DNA from: Catenovulum adriaticum | Lineage (GTDB): Bacteria; Pseudomonadota; Gammaproteobacteria; Enterobacterales; Alteromonadaceae | NCBI RefSeq assembly: GCF_026725475.1 | Contig: NZ_CP109965.1 | Span: 1,550,001-1,614,000 of the forward strand | Reading direction: 5' to 3' | DNA: 64,000 nucleotides | In this document: positions 9,437 through 16,996 of the stretch, piece by piece | Numbering within the stretch: position 1 is the first letter of the stretch | Layout: each line of letters opens with the position of its first letter | Made by a program: the position numbers and the translations under genes | The notes under the pieces: model-generated | The model's database searches: none | What the model saw: the letters and a program-made list of their open reading frames with translations, nothing else | Told to the model about the DNA's origin: nothing

Positions 9437-10018
9437 GTGGCAGAACGTTACAATTTATCTGAAATTATTGAGCAAATTACACAAGTGGGGCAAGGTGCTA
9501 AAAAAATCACAGCCGGTGATTTAATTGAGCATTTTGAAAACAGAGGATTTGGCCCTTTATTAGTATTCCCAGCTCTAATCGCGATATTACCCACTGGTGG
9601 AATCCCTGGGGTGCCAACTGTTTGTGGAATATTAATTTGTTTTATATCAATTCAACTCGCATTAGGCAAGCAAAGTCCTTGGCTACCTAAAAAATTTAAG
9701 CAACTCAGTATTAAGCAAGAATCACTTGAAAAAAATGCCAACAAAGCATTACCTATCACCCAAAAAATAGACAAAGTTTTTCGACCTAGATTTAAATTAT
9801 TCCAATCGAAAAAAGTAAAAAAAGCAATTGCATTAACTTGCGCTGGCTGCGGGCTAATTATGATTCCTTTAGAATTATTACCATTTGCAGTTGCGATACC
9901 CGCTAGTGCCATTTTATCAACCGCTGTTGGCCTAGCAACAGAAGATGGCTTATTTATCATCATTGGCTTAGCGATGAGCCTAATGAGCTTTGCCGGCACC
10001 CTCCTTCTTATTTTTTAG
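9437..10018 (+). CDS. Exopolysaccharide synthesis ExoD family membrane protein
   Basis: A GTG start at 9437 is preferred because an AAGGGA ribosome site sits 6 nt upstream; an upstream TTG at 9368 lacks one. The 193-residue product begins VAERYNLSEIIEQI and carries the ExoD pattern: a short cytosolic N-terminal segment (GDLIEHFENRGFGPLLVFPALIAILP), the loop TGGIPGVPTVCG, then hydrophobic helices, with a basic stretch (KFKQL, RPRFKLFQSKKVKKA) between the two membrane halves. ExoD-like proteins are linked to exopolysaccharide production and alkaline sensitivity in rhizobia, but their biochemistry is unknown. An mscS gene follows after 36 bp and may be co-transcribed, which would suggest an envelope stress role. 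Confidence 0.8.
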   Translation: MAERYNLSEIIEQITQVGQGAKKITAGDLIEHFENRGFGPLLVFPALIAILPTGGIPGVPTVCGILICFISIQLALGKQSPWLPKKFKQLSIKQESLEKNANKALPITQKIDKVFRPRFKLFQSKKVKKAIALTCAGCGLIMIPLELLPFAVAIPASAILSTAVGLATEDGLFIIIGLAMSLMSFAGTLLLIF

Positions 10019-10054
10019 CCTTAAATTTATATCAATATTGATTAAGAGAGCATA

Positions 10055-11038
10055 ATGACTGTAGAAAAATTACTGACTCAAGCAGAAGAAAAAATCATAA
10101 CTTGGGTCGAAACACTTGGCAGTATGTTGCCAAATATAGGCCTTGCCTTTCTAATTTTACTTATTTTTATGGTTACAGCCACTTGGGTTGAAAGCATATT
10201 TCGTAAGATTCTACAAAAATCAATGGATTCCATTGAAATAATCAACCTGCTACTGGCCATTATTAAAGTATTGTATGTAGTGTTAGGTGCTTTCATTGCA
10301 CTTGATTTAATTGGATTGACAGGCACAGTCACCTCGTTACTCGCGGGTGCTGGTATTATTGGTTTAGCGATAGGTTTTGCATTTCAGGACATGGCCGAAA
10401 ACTTTATTGCAGGCGTTTTTATGGGAATAAGAAAACCTTTTAAAGTAGGCCATATTATCCAATGTGATGATATTTTTGGTACCGTGAAATCAATTAATTT
10501 ACGCAACACTGTCGTTGAAAATTTTTATGGGCAAATTTTAATTGTGCCTAATAAAACTTTATTCCGAAATACCATTACCAATTATTATTTAACTGCACAA
10601 CGTCAAATTGAAGTGCCAGTTGGTATCTCATATGCTGATGATCCCGAGGAAGCTGAAAGTGTTATTTTAAAGGCGATTAACGATCTTGATTTTGTGATTC
10701 GAAAAGATGAATCTTTAGTTTTTGCTGAATCTTTTGACAATAGCAGTGTCTTATTAAAAGTTTGGTTTTGGATAGATTATCCGGGCGAGCCAGGATTTTT
10801 AATTGCCCGTCACAAGGCGATTTGTGTCATTAAACGTGCACTAGAGGAAAATGATATTCTTATTCCGTTCCCAATCAGAACTTTGGATTTTAATGCCAAA
10901 GGTGGCAATACCTTGTCTGATATGGACCTTAAAATGCAAAATCAGACAAAACCTGATAAATCGTCTAACGATGAACCAAACCTACACCAAAATAAGCCTT
11001 CAGACAAAGACGCAGAGTCAGCTGAGGGTGAATCTTAA
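10055..11038 (+). CDS. Small-conductance mechanosensitive channel, MscS family
   Basis: This 327-residue channel protein has three N-terminal membrane helices (about 20-42, 60-82 and 88-112). The pore-lining third helix is rich in Gly and Ala (LLAGAGIIGLAIGFAFQDMAENFIAG), as in MscS. The beta domain follows with IRKPFKVGHIIQCDDIFGTVKSINLR and PNKTLFRNTITNY, both strong MscS signatures, and then the cytosolic vestibule. The last 45 residues are an Asp/Ser/Lys-rich tail (DKSSNDEPNLHQNKPSDKDA) beyond the usual E. coli MscS length of 286. It would release solutes on hypo-osmotic shock. It lies 36 bp downstream of exoD with an AAGAGAG ribosome site. Confidence 0.92.
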   Translation: MTVEKLLTQAEEKIITWVETLGSMLPNIGLAFLILLIFMVTATWVESIFRKILQKSMDSIEIINLLLAIIKVLYVVLGAFIALDLIGLTGTVTSLLAGAGIIGLAIGFAFQDMAENFIAGVFMGIRKPFKVGHIIQCDDIFGTVKSINLRNTVVENFYGQILIVPNKTLFRNTITNYYLTAQRQIEVPVGISYADDPEEAESVILKAINDLDFVIRKDESLVFAESFDNSSVLLKVWFWIDYPGEPGFLIARHKAICVIKRALEENDILIPFPIRTLDFNAKGGNTLSDMDLKMQNQTKPDKSSNDEPNLHQNKPSDKDAESAEGES

Positions 11039-11097
11039 GTTTTAAAGAATGTGGCCTGTTTATAACCAAGCCACCACACTAACAGGACTGATTTATC

Positions 11098-11751
11098 ATG
11101 AAATCAATCGACATAGAAATTGCATCAGATGTAATGTGCCCTTGGTGCATTATCGGCTATCAAAACCTTGCTGCCGCATTGGACGAACTATCGAATGAAA
11201 TAACAGCTAATATTAGCTGGCTACCTTTTGAGTTAAATCCTAATATGCCAATTGAAGGGCAAGCGTTTGATGAACACATTCAACAAAAATATGGATTAAC
11301 TAAAGCCCAAAGTTTAGAAAACCGAGCTCGAATCGAAGAAATGGGTGAAAATGCCGGTTTTAAATTTAACTTTGAAGGCGAAAGGATCATGATAAATACC
11401 TTTGACTGCCATCGTTTGTTAGCTTGGGCAAAAACAGAAAATAAGCAAAACGATTTATCACTCGCCTTTTTTAAAGCTCATTTTCAAAAAGGTATATATC
11501 TCAATCATACTGACGCTTTGTTAGATATAGTTGAGCGTGTTGGTTTAAACCGAGAAAAAGCGAATGAAGTTTTAACCTCTAACGCCTATGCTGACGAAGT
11601 TAAAGCACAAATAGAGCAACTAAAAGCATTAGGCGTTAACTCTGTTCCAACTTTTATCATTAACCAAAAGTATGGAATAACAGGTGGCCAACCTAAACAA
11701 GCTTTTATTGATAACTTACAAAAAATTGTAGCAGAGCCAACGCCACAATAA
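11098..11751 (+). CDS. DsbA family oxidoreductase, FrnE-like
   Basis: This 217-residue thioredoxin-fold protein has the active site CPWC at Cys14-Cys17 in ASDVMCPWCIIGYQNL. It has no signal peptide, so it should act in the cytosol. The large helical insertion (about 60-170), the cis-Pro segment VNSVPTFIINQKYGITGGQP and the final PKQAFIDNLQKI are typical of the FrnE/2-hydroxychromene-2-carboxylate isomerase-like branch of the DsbA family. FrnE proteins are implicated in thiol-disulfide exchange and oxidative stress; the natural substrate is not known. It is 60 bp after mscS on the same strand, and the next gene is convergent. Confidence 0.88.
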   Translation: MKSIDIEIASDVMCPWCIIGYQNLAAALDELSNEITANISWLPFELNPNMPIEGQAFDEHIQQKYGLTKAQSLENRARIEEMGENAGFKFNFEGERIMINTFDCHRLLAWAKTENKQNDLSLAFFKAHFQKGIYLNHTDALLDIVERVGLNREKANEVLTSNAYADEVKAQIEQLKALGVNSVPTFIINQKYGITGGQPKQAFIDNLQKIVAEPTPQ

Positions 11752-11758
11752 TTAACGC

Positions 11759-11813
11759 TAGCAAGCTTTTAGAGTCTATTCAGAAAACTAATGATTGGCA
11801 TTTAAGCTTGCTA
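11759..11813. terminator. Inverted repeat between convergent genes, possible terminator
   Basis: Arms TAGCAAGCTT (11759-11768) and AAGCTTGCTA (11804-11813) are perfect complements separated by 35 nt, in the gap between the FrnE-like gene and the convergent glutaredoxin fusion gene. There is no U-tract on either strand. The same arm core recurs in the hairpin after czcA (34028-34072). Confidence 0.35.
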
Positions 11814-11838
11814 AATATACATTGAAAGCATACCTATT

Positions 11839-12531
11839 TTATAAAGTTAAGATAACCCCTACCAGCAATAAAATCAGATACTCGGTTAGGCTGCTTAACG
11901 TTAATGGCGTAGCGTAATAGCCTCCAACGCTTGAACACTTGAGGCTGTTCTTATCGATATAAAGACTTTTGATAATACCTGAAATGCCAACCAAACCAGT
12001 CACGATTGCCACTAAACTTAAACTAAGGTAAAAATAACCAGCTAATAAAGCAAGCCCTAGAATTAATTGGATGAATGGAAAAATATATGCGTATTGCGGT
12101 AACTTAAGATAAACTAAATCGTATTGCTTAAATCTATGTGCAAACGCTTTTAGATCCATTATTTTCAAACTGGCAAACGAAGTGAGCGCAAAGCCTAAAA
12201 AACCCTTCAAGTTTAGTCCAGTCGCAACAGCAAGCAAAGCACTTGCAATTAATAACCAGATTAGGCCCCAGTGGCTTGTCTTAGAAACATGTTTATCAGG
12301 CGATGCCAAATATTGTTGTAGCTCACGGTAACCACCTATATGTTTTCCATTTAAAAATATTTGAGGTGTCGTACTCACTGCCAATTCGTGCTTAAATTGC
12401 ATTTCTTCATCTTTACTATCAAACAGATGATCTTGATACGACACATTATGTTCATCTAATAATTGAACTGCTTTTTGCCCCCACGGACACATTTTTTTTC
12501 GATAAATTCGGTTTTGAGCCATAGTCGGCAT
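11839..12531 (-). CDS. Glutaredoxin domain fused to a MauE/DoxX-like membrane domain
   Basis: This 230-residue protein has two parts. Residues about 7-75 are glutaredoxin-like: the active-site region YRKKMCPWGQKAVQLLDEH, the cis-Pro segment STTPQIFLNGKHIGGYRELQQYL and a GG turn. The site is CPWG, so only the first Cys is kept, as in monothiol glutaredoxins. Residues about 90-230 hold four hydrophobic helices (LIWLLIASALLAVATGL, YAYIFPFIQLILGLALLAGY, LSLVAIVTGLVGISGI, YLILLLVGVILTL) resembling the MauE/DoxX redox-associated membrane domain. The membrane part could pass reducing equivalents across the inner membrane. The start at 12531 has a weak GAG upstream; an ATG three codons further in is an alternative. 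Confidence 0.75.
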   Translation of the reverse strand: MPTMAQNRIYRKKMCPWGQKAVQLLDEHNVSYQDHLFDSKDEEMQFKHELAVSTTPQIFLNGKHIGGYRELQQYLASPDKHVSKTSHWGLIWLLIASALLAVATGLNLKGFLGFALTSFASLKIMDLKAFAHRFKQYDLVYLKLPQYAYIFPFIQLILGLALLAGYFYLSLSLVAIVTGLVGISGIIKSLYIDKNSLKCSSVGGYYATPLTLSSLTEYLILLLVGVILTL

Positions 12532-12763
12532 TATTATTCTCGTTTGCAGTTATGAGTTTTAGTATATTAACTAACTTCTTATCGCGAGTTTAGATTAAAT
12601 AATTAAAATTAAGGCACGAATACAAAAAGTTGTGAAATTTATTATAAATAAACCCTAAAATAAAGCTGTAATCAAAAGTAATCCAGTCATTCATATTTCA
12701 CAGTTTACACAAAAAGCGTTTAATGAGTATAAAGTTTGTATTATTCACTCATGCCAACTCGCC

Positions 12764-13063
12764 CTACTTTACATACGTTTTTAATACACTAATCACTTGG
12801 TCTACCTCTTGTTCCCTTTGCGCTTGAGTTAATTCAACCACACCTAGATGTTCACGTAAATGTTCTTCTAACACTTCCATCATCAAACCGTTAACTGCAC
12901 CTTTTAATGCTGCAATTTGTTGCAGTACTTTCATGCAGTCTGCTGGCACTGAAGCTTCACTTTGTTCGGTTTCAGGCACTAACATATTTTCAAGGCCTTG
13001 TGCCTGCCCTTTAATTTTTCGAATGCGCGCCAGTAACTTTTTATTATGAATGGAATGCGACAT
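12764..13063 (-). CDS. dmeR: Metal-sensing repressor of the CsoR/RcnR family, DmeR/RcnR-like
   Basis: This 99-residue all-helical repressor belongs to the DUF156 family. The N-terminus MSHSIHNKKLLARIRKIKGQ and the segment VLQQIAALKGAVNGLMMEVLEEHLREHL align well with E. coli RcnR. The four RcnR Ni/Co ligands have equivalents here: His3, Cys43, His68 and His72. It has about 10 extra residues between helices 1 and 2 (PETEQSEASVPAD). FrmR-type formaldehyde sensors share the Cys but not the second C-terminal His. It is divergent from a DmeF-type exporter, and a TACTGGGGTATAGTA site lies 25 bp upstream of its own start, so it probably represses both genes until Co or Ni binds. The symbol is by analogy with dmeRF pairs. 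Confidence 0.85.
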   Translation of the reverse strand: MSHSIHNKKLLARIRKIKGQAQGLENMLVPETEQSEASVPADCMKVLQQIAALKGAVNGLMMEVLEEHLREHLGVVELTQAQREQEVDQVISVLKTYVK

Positions 13064-13087
13064 GATTAACCTCTAGCTTTACAATAA

Positions 13088-13106
13088 CTATACTGGGGTA
13101 TAGTAT
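13088..13106. promoter_or_regulatory. RcnR/DmeR-type operator
   Basis: The site CTATACTGGGGTATAGTAT contains the G-tract flanked by AT-rich inverted repeats (TACT-GGGG-TATAGTA), which is the recognised operator form of the RcnR class of DUF156 repressors. It lies immediately upstream of the repressor gene and 122 bp before dmeF. Confidence 0.8.
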
Positions 13107-13227
13107 AAAGTAGTATTGCAAAATTCACATCCCCTGATAAACGGATTGATAAAAACCGTCTAAAATTAAGCGACCTTATAGAAAAATGACGAGTTGAGCA
13201 CCAACCAATATAGATAGAGAAAAACCC

Positions 13228-14187
13228 ATGACTATTCCAAGCGACCATAAACACTCAATAAAGCCTCAACAGCATAATAATGAGCCACTTTTAGGCGCGC
13301 ATCAGCACAATTATTTTGCCGATAAATCAGCTCAAACCCGAAAAGTTTATGCGGTTTTAGCACTCACATTAGCGACTATGTTTGCAGAAATTAGTGTTGG
13401 TATTTGGTCCGGCTCTATGGCTTTATTAGCTGATGGCTGGCACATGGGTACACACGCAGCTGCTTTTAGTATTACGCTTTTTACTTATTGGTATGCAAAT
13501 AAACATAAAAATAATGAATCTTTTAGCTTTGGTACTGGCAAAGTAACGGCTTTAGGTGGTTTTGCCAGTGCTGTTGGCTTAGCAATTGTTGCTTTGTTAA
13601 TGGTCGTAGAGTCAGTTGAACGCTTGCTTAATCCTCACCAAATTTATTTTAATGAAGCAATTGGGGTTGCCATTATAGGTTTATTGGTCAATGTGGCCTC
13701 AGTTTTTATTTTACACGACAATCACGACCATAGTCATGACCATAACCACGGTCACCATGATCACAATATAAAAGCAGCTTATTACCATGTATTGGCCGAT
13801 GCACTTACCTCTTTATTAGCCATTGCGGCATTATTGGCAGGTAAATATTTTAATTGGATTTGGATGGATGCATTAATGGGCATTGTTGGTGCGGTTATTA
13901 TTGTAAAATGGGCATGGGGGTTAATCATTCAAACCAGCGAAACTTTGTTAGATAAAAGCGTTGAGCTAACGTTAAATGAACAAATTAAGCAAAACTTAGA
14001 AAGCGAATTTAACGTGACCGTGAGCGATTTTCATATTTGGCGTTTGGCTGATAAGCATAATGCGTTAATTGCAGCTGTGGTGGTTGATAAACAAAATATA
14101 AAATTAACGCCAGAGCAAATAAAAACGTATCTCTACAAACATATAGACAAGCTTTCACACGCGACAATAGAAATAAATCATGTTTAA
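13228..14187 (+). CDS. dmeF: Cation diffusion facilitator, DmeF-type Co(II)/Ni(II) exporter
   Basis: This 319-residue CDF transporter would export divalent metals from the cytosol in exchange for protons. The family metal site is visible in helix 2 as ALLADGWHMGTHAAA (HxxxD-like pair with an extra His) and in helix 5 as YYHVLADALTSLLA. Six helices span about 40-240. The loop between helices 4 and 5 (residues 163-180) is a His/Asp-rich cluster, HDNHDHSHDHNHGHHDHN, and the N-terminus also has scattered His. The cytosolic C-terminal domain (SDFHIWRLADKHNALIAAVV) is complete. The divergent RcnR-like repressor and its operator point to Co/Ni. The last 22 codons and about 30 bp beyond are duplicated at 27789-27885. 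Confidence 0.92.
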   Translation: MTIPSDHKHSIKPQQHNNEPLLGAHQHNYFADKSAQTRKVYAVLALTLATMFAEISVGIWSGSMALLADGWHMGTHAAAFSITLFTYWYANKHKNNESFSFGTGKVTALGGFASAVGLAIVALLMVVESVERLLNPHQIYFNEAIGVAIIGLLVNVASVFILHDNHDHSHDHNHGHHDHNIKAAYYHVLADALTSLLAIAALLAGKYFNWIWMDALMGIVGAVIIVKWAWGLIIQTSETLLDKSVELTLNEQIKQNLESEFNVTVSDFHIWRLADKHNALIAAVVVDKQNIKLTPEQIKTYLYKHIDKLSHATIEINHV

Positions 14188-14217
14188 TTCGGATGGCATA
14201 GTGCTTTTTTATAACAT
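14121..14217 (+). repeat. Direct repeat copy 1: 3' end of dmeF
   Basis: Copy 1 starts with 25 nt identical to 27789-27813 and stays closely similar through the dmeF stop codon into the flank, ending near ATAACAT. Inside the coding part the differences I see are G-to-A or C-to-T changes in copy 2. Both copies have the same orientation, so they bracket the 13.6 kb accessory block as direct repeats. Confidence 0.88.
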
Positions 14218-14288
14218 CGAGTTTCTATCAATAGAGAAACGCTAACTGCACCTAGTGATTTTAGAGGTTACGACCAAAAATAAGGTAA

Positions 14289-14459
14289 CAAAACCCGACG
14301 AGAAAACTTTCTGGGGTTATTGACATCCCAGTGCCTTATTCAGCACTGCAAACAGACAATGATGTGCAAGTTCAGTTTTCCGATACCTGTGGTTACGTAA
14401 GCAGTATGGCTTTGCAAGTGGTTACCGGCAGTAAAGCTCTCACTTATTCGTTAAATTAA
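14289..14459 (+). pseudogene. Orphan C-terminal coding fragment at the left island edge
   Basis: This frame, opened by a stop at 14286-14288, runs 56 codons with no ATG near its beginning and no ribosome site, and looks like the end of a secreted protein: LSGVIDIPVPYSALQTDNDV, then VQFSDTCGYVSSMALQVV. The alternation of short beta strands suggests the last strands of a beta-sandwich domain, as found at the C-termini of secreted glycoside hydrolases or phosphoesterases. I cannot name the parent family. It may be the tail of the gene whose head is at 27348-27788, since the two would be collinear on a circular form of the island. Confidence 0.45.
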
Positions 14460-14489
14460 GGGATGTAACTCACCCCTGCTTGGGATAGG

Positions 14490-15296
14490 TTAATCTAATC
14501 GCCTAATCCAGATATTTCTATAGCTGACCGGTGAGCTATGATCCTGAATTGCAATCGGGCCTTCTGGGGCATGTGCCACATAAGGTTTAACTTTTTTATG
14601 TGCTGTGGGGCCAGTAAGTGACGTACGATTGTGCACTAATACACCATTATGAAACACTGTCATATGAGCTTTTTTTAATAGCTGGCCGCTCTCATCAAAT
14701 TGAGGCGCTTCAAATACCACATCATAAGATTGCCATTCACCAGGTTTTACCGATGCATTAACTAGCGGTGGCGTTTGCCCATAAATCGCTGCCGCTTGCC
14801 CGTCGGCATAAATAGGGTTATCCCATGAGTTATAAATTTGCAGCTCATATTTCCACATAAAATACAATCCACTATTGCCTTTGTAAGCAACTTTATCGTC
14901 TGGTGTATTTGGCGTTTTCCATTCTATATGCAATTGAAAATCTGAAAAATTCTCTTTAGTTTGAATCGAATTATTGCGCTTTACTTTTTGCTTAGATGGA
15001 ATTGTCACAACCCCATCGGCAATATCCCAATTAACAGGGCTGCCATCTTTGGCATTCTTAAAAGCATCCATATGAGCGCCATCAAATAGGATGATCGCAT
15101 CTGCGGGCGGTGCTACCTGCACTGCTCCTTGTGTCGGCACTTTTGGCGGCAGTGGCCGATCTTTATCATGCACACGCCACTGGGAGCCAGGGGTCATGGG
15201 GGTATCTTTATAACCAAGATTATAAGCATACGCGTTAGACAAACTCAGTGCTAAACCCGCTAAGGCTGCACAAAAAACACCTTGATATTTTAACAT
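14490..15296 (-). CDS. Exported DUF1080 (3-keto-disaccharide hydrolase) family protein
   Basis: The start at 15296 has AAGGA 6 nt upstream and gives a clean signal peptide (MLKYQGVFCAALAGLALSLS, cleavage after NAYA), so the mature protein is periplasmic or secreted. Residues about 85-268 form a DUF1080 concanavalin-like sandwich: AIILFDGAHMDAFKN, NWDIADGVVTI, DFQLHIEWKTP, GNSGLYFMWKYELQIYNSW, GEWQSYDVVFEAP, MTVFHNGVLVHNRT, GPIAIQDHSSPVSYRNIWIR. Some family members hydrolyse 3-keto-glycosides; the exact substrate here is unknown. It ends the minus-strand cluster, 121 bp after the cytochrome b gene, so it may have its own promoter or be read through. A second DUF1080 protein opens the cluster at 27132. 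Confidence 0.88.
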   Translation of the reverse strand: MLKYQGVFCAALAGLALSLSNAYAYNLGYKDTPMTPGSQWRVHDKDRPLPPKVPTQGAVQVAPPADAIILFDGAHMDAFKNAKDGSPVNWDIADGVVTIPSKQKVKRNNSIQTKENFSDFQLHIEWKTPNTPDDKVAYKGNSGLYFMWKYELQIYNSWDNPIYADGQAAAIYGQTPPLVNASVKPGEWQSYDVVFEAPQFDESGQLLKKAHMTVFHNGVLVHNRTSLTGPTAHKKVKPYVAHAPEGPIAIQDHSSPVSYRNIWIRRLD

Positions 15297-15417
15297 ATTA
15301 TCCTTAAATCCGCTTTTTATCGGGCCACCATAAAAAACATATAACCACATACAGTTAACAAAAATAACAGTTTATTATAATGAGCAAACCCAATCAAACT
15401 TAATTTATTAGTTTTAT

Positions 15418-16071
15418 TTATAAAACAAACACCAGGATCACGGCCACAGAAAATAACCAGATGACAATCGCAACACGATTAGAAACAAACTTTAAATGTT
15501 GTTCATCACTAACATATTTACCCGGTTTTGTTCCTAACATCATTGCTTGAATCAGCGGCTCTTTTTTTACTAATTGATAAAAAAACACCGCCACTAAATG
15601 CAGCCAAATCGCCGCTAAAATAAGGTAAAAATTTAATCCATGCCATTGAGTCAGCTGATCCGACTGAGCTTTATTTACCCAATCGGCAAATGGCCCACTA
15701 AAACCTAAATCGTTGTTGGCAAAAAAACCGCTTAATACTTGCACCAACAAAACACACAGCATAAAAACAACCATGTAACCACCAGCGGGGTTGTGGCCTG
15801 CATAATGGGCAGCTTTTAGCTGCAAAGAAGCTTTTAAATAACAAAACGCGGCTATCGGTGAGCAAACAAAATGAGTAAAACGTGCGGTTGTAGAGCCCAA
15901 AAATCCCCAAATTAGCCTAAACACCAATAACACACTAATGCCATAACCAACCACAGCATGAGCCTGCATCCAGCGGTATTCAATGGTAAACCAAGCGGCC
16001 GTTATGCCAAGCACTAATAACCAATGGAAAATACGAATACCTAAATCCCATACCTTTTTATCTGTCATCAT
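15418..16071 (-). CDS. Cytochrome b561-like inner-membrane protein
   Basis: This 217-residue protein has four to five membrane helices and the His residues expected for two b haems: RIFHWLLVLG (helix 1), MQAHAVVGYG (helix 2), LTQWHGLNFYLILAAIWLHLVAVFFY (helix 4, two His). The fit is to the bacterial cytochrome b561 / hydrogenase cytochrome b superfamily, which moves electrons between quinone and periplasmic partners. The start overlaps the stop of the upstream cytochrome c gene by one base (TAATG), so the two are translationally coupled. This argues that it links the extracytoplasmic redox proteins of the cluster to the quinone pool. Confidence 0.85.
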   Translation of the reverse strand: MMTDKKVWDLGIRIFHWLLVLGITAAWFTIEYRWMQAHAVVGYGISVLLVFRLIWGFLGSTTARFTHFVCSPIAAFCYLKASLQLKAAHYAGHNPAGGYMVVFMLCVLLVQVLSGFFANNDLGFSGPFADWVNKAQSDQLTQWHGLNFYLILAAIWLHLVAVFFYQLVKKEPLIQAMMLGTKPGKYVSDEQHLKFVSNRVAIVIWLFSVAVILVFVL

Positions 16072-16988
16072 TAGCCCTCAATACCCGTTAATTGTATGCC
16101 CGCTTGATTAAATTTTTGTATTGGCAACTCGGTTAACACACTTTTGTTTACCACCAAATATTTTAGATTATTTAAACCCAGCAATTTGGCGACCGCCTGT
16201 GCGCTCACTTGGGTAGCGGCAAGATTAATGTAAGTGAGCGAGGACATTTGCAATATGACATCTATCGCTTGGTCAGTGATTGGCGCATTGCGTAAATTGA
16301 GTTTTTGCACAATCGGGGCCACCTGATGGACCTGCGCAAACAGTGAATCAGCAACAGGGGCTGAACTTAAATGGGTGATCTCAAGATACTTAGACGTTCG
16401 AGCTAGATATTGTACATTGTATGGATACAAGTTTTGCAGCCGTGCCACATCAGCGGCATAAGTCGATCTTAATTCATCCACATGTTCTGGCTGATAAGGT
16501 TTAAATTCTATGATGCGTTTAGCTTTAGGCGCATTGGGAAACTCAGCCGCCGTTAGCGTACCTGACGCCCCCTTAGCCAGCCACAGCTGAATGACTTTAA
16601 GTTCGTCGTCGGTATGGCGTTTTCGTCCATATGGCGGCATCGCTAATCGGTCATCCGCGGGTAGTTGCATGCGTTGTAACAAAATACTGTTTTGTTCATT
16701 TATTCCTAATACATCACCACTGCGCCCACCAAATACCGTTTGCCGAAAACTGTCCAACCTAAGTTGACCTTTGATTTTGTCCTTTTGGTGACAATCCGTG
16801 CAATAACGTTCAAAGATGGGATCGACTCGTTGTTGATAAAATGAATCCTCATGTGCTTGCAGTTTAGGTAGACCCAAGAGGGTTTCTTTGCCCCATTGTA
16901 ACCAGGCAGGCTGCTGACTTATCGTCAGCCCAAGCAGTGCCAAAGTTAAAATAAATACTAATACAAAATAACTTTTTGCTGTCATCAA
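16071..16988 (-). CDS. Planctomycete-type cytochrome c (PSC1) domain protein
   Basis: This 305-residue protein has an N-terminal hydrophobic anchor (about 5-24) and one haem c site, C63-T-D-C66-H67, in DPIFERYCTDCHQKDKIKGQ. The segment LRLDSFRQTVFGG and the later MPPYGRKRHTDDELKVIQLWLAKGA are characteristic of PSC1 domains. The C-terminal third (about 190-305) has leucine-rich-like segments (APITDQAIDVILQMSSLTYINLAAT, LLGLNNLKYLVVNKSVL) often found beside PSC1 domains. It lies 8 bp after DUF1501 and overlaps cytochrome b. It is probably a periplasmic electron carrier anchored in the inner membrane. Confidence 0.85.
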   Translation of the reverse strand: MMTAKSYFVLVFILTLALLGLTISQQPAWLQWGKETLLGLPKLQAHEDSFYQQRVDPIFERYCTDCHQKDKIKGQLRLDSFRQTVFGGRSGDVLGINEQNSILLQRMQLPADDRLAMPPYGRKRHTDDELKVIQLWLAKGASGTLTAAEFPNAPKAKRIIEFKPYQPEHVDELRSTYAADVARLQNLYPYNVQYLARTSKYLEITHLSSAPVADSLFAQVHQVAPIVQKLNLRNAPITDQAIDVILQMSSLTYINLAATQVSAQAVAKLLGLNNLKYLVVNKSVLTELPIQKFNQAGIQLTGIEG

Positions 16989-16996
16989 TTTGCCCT

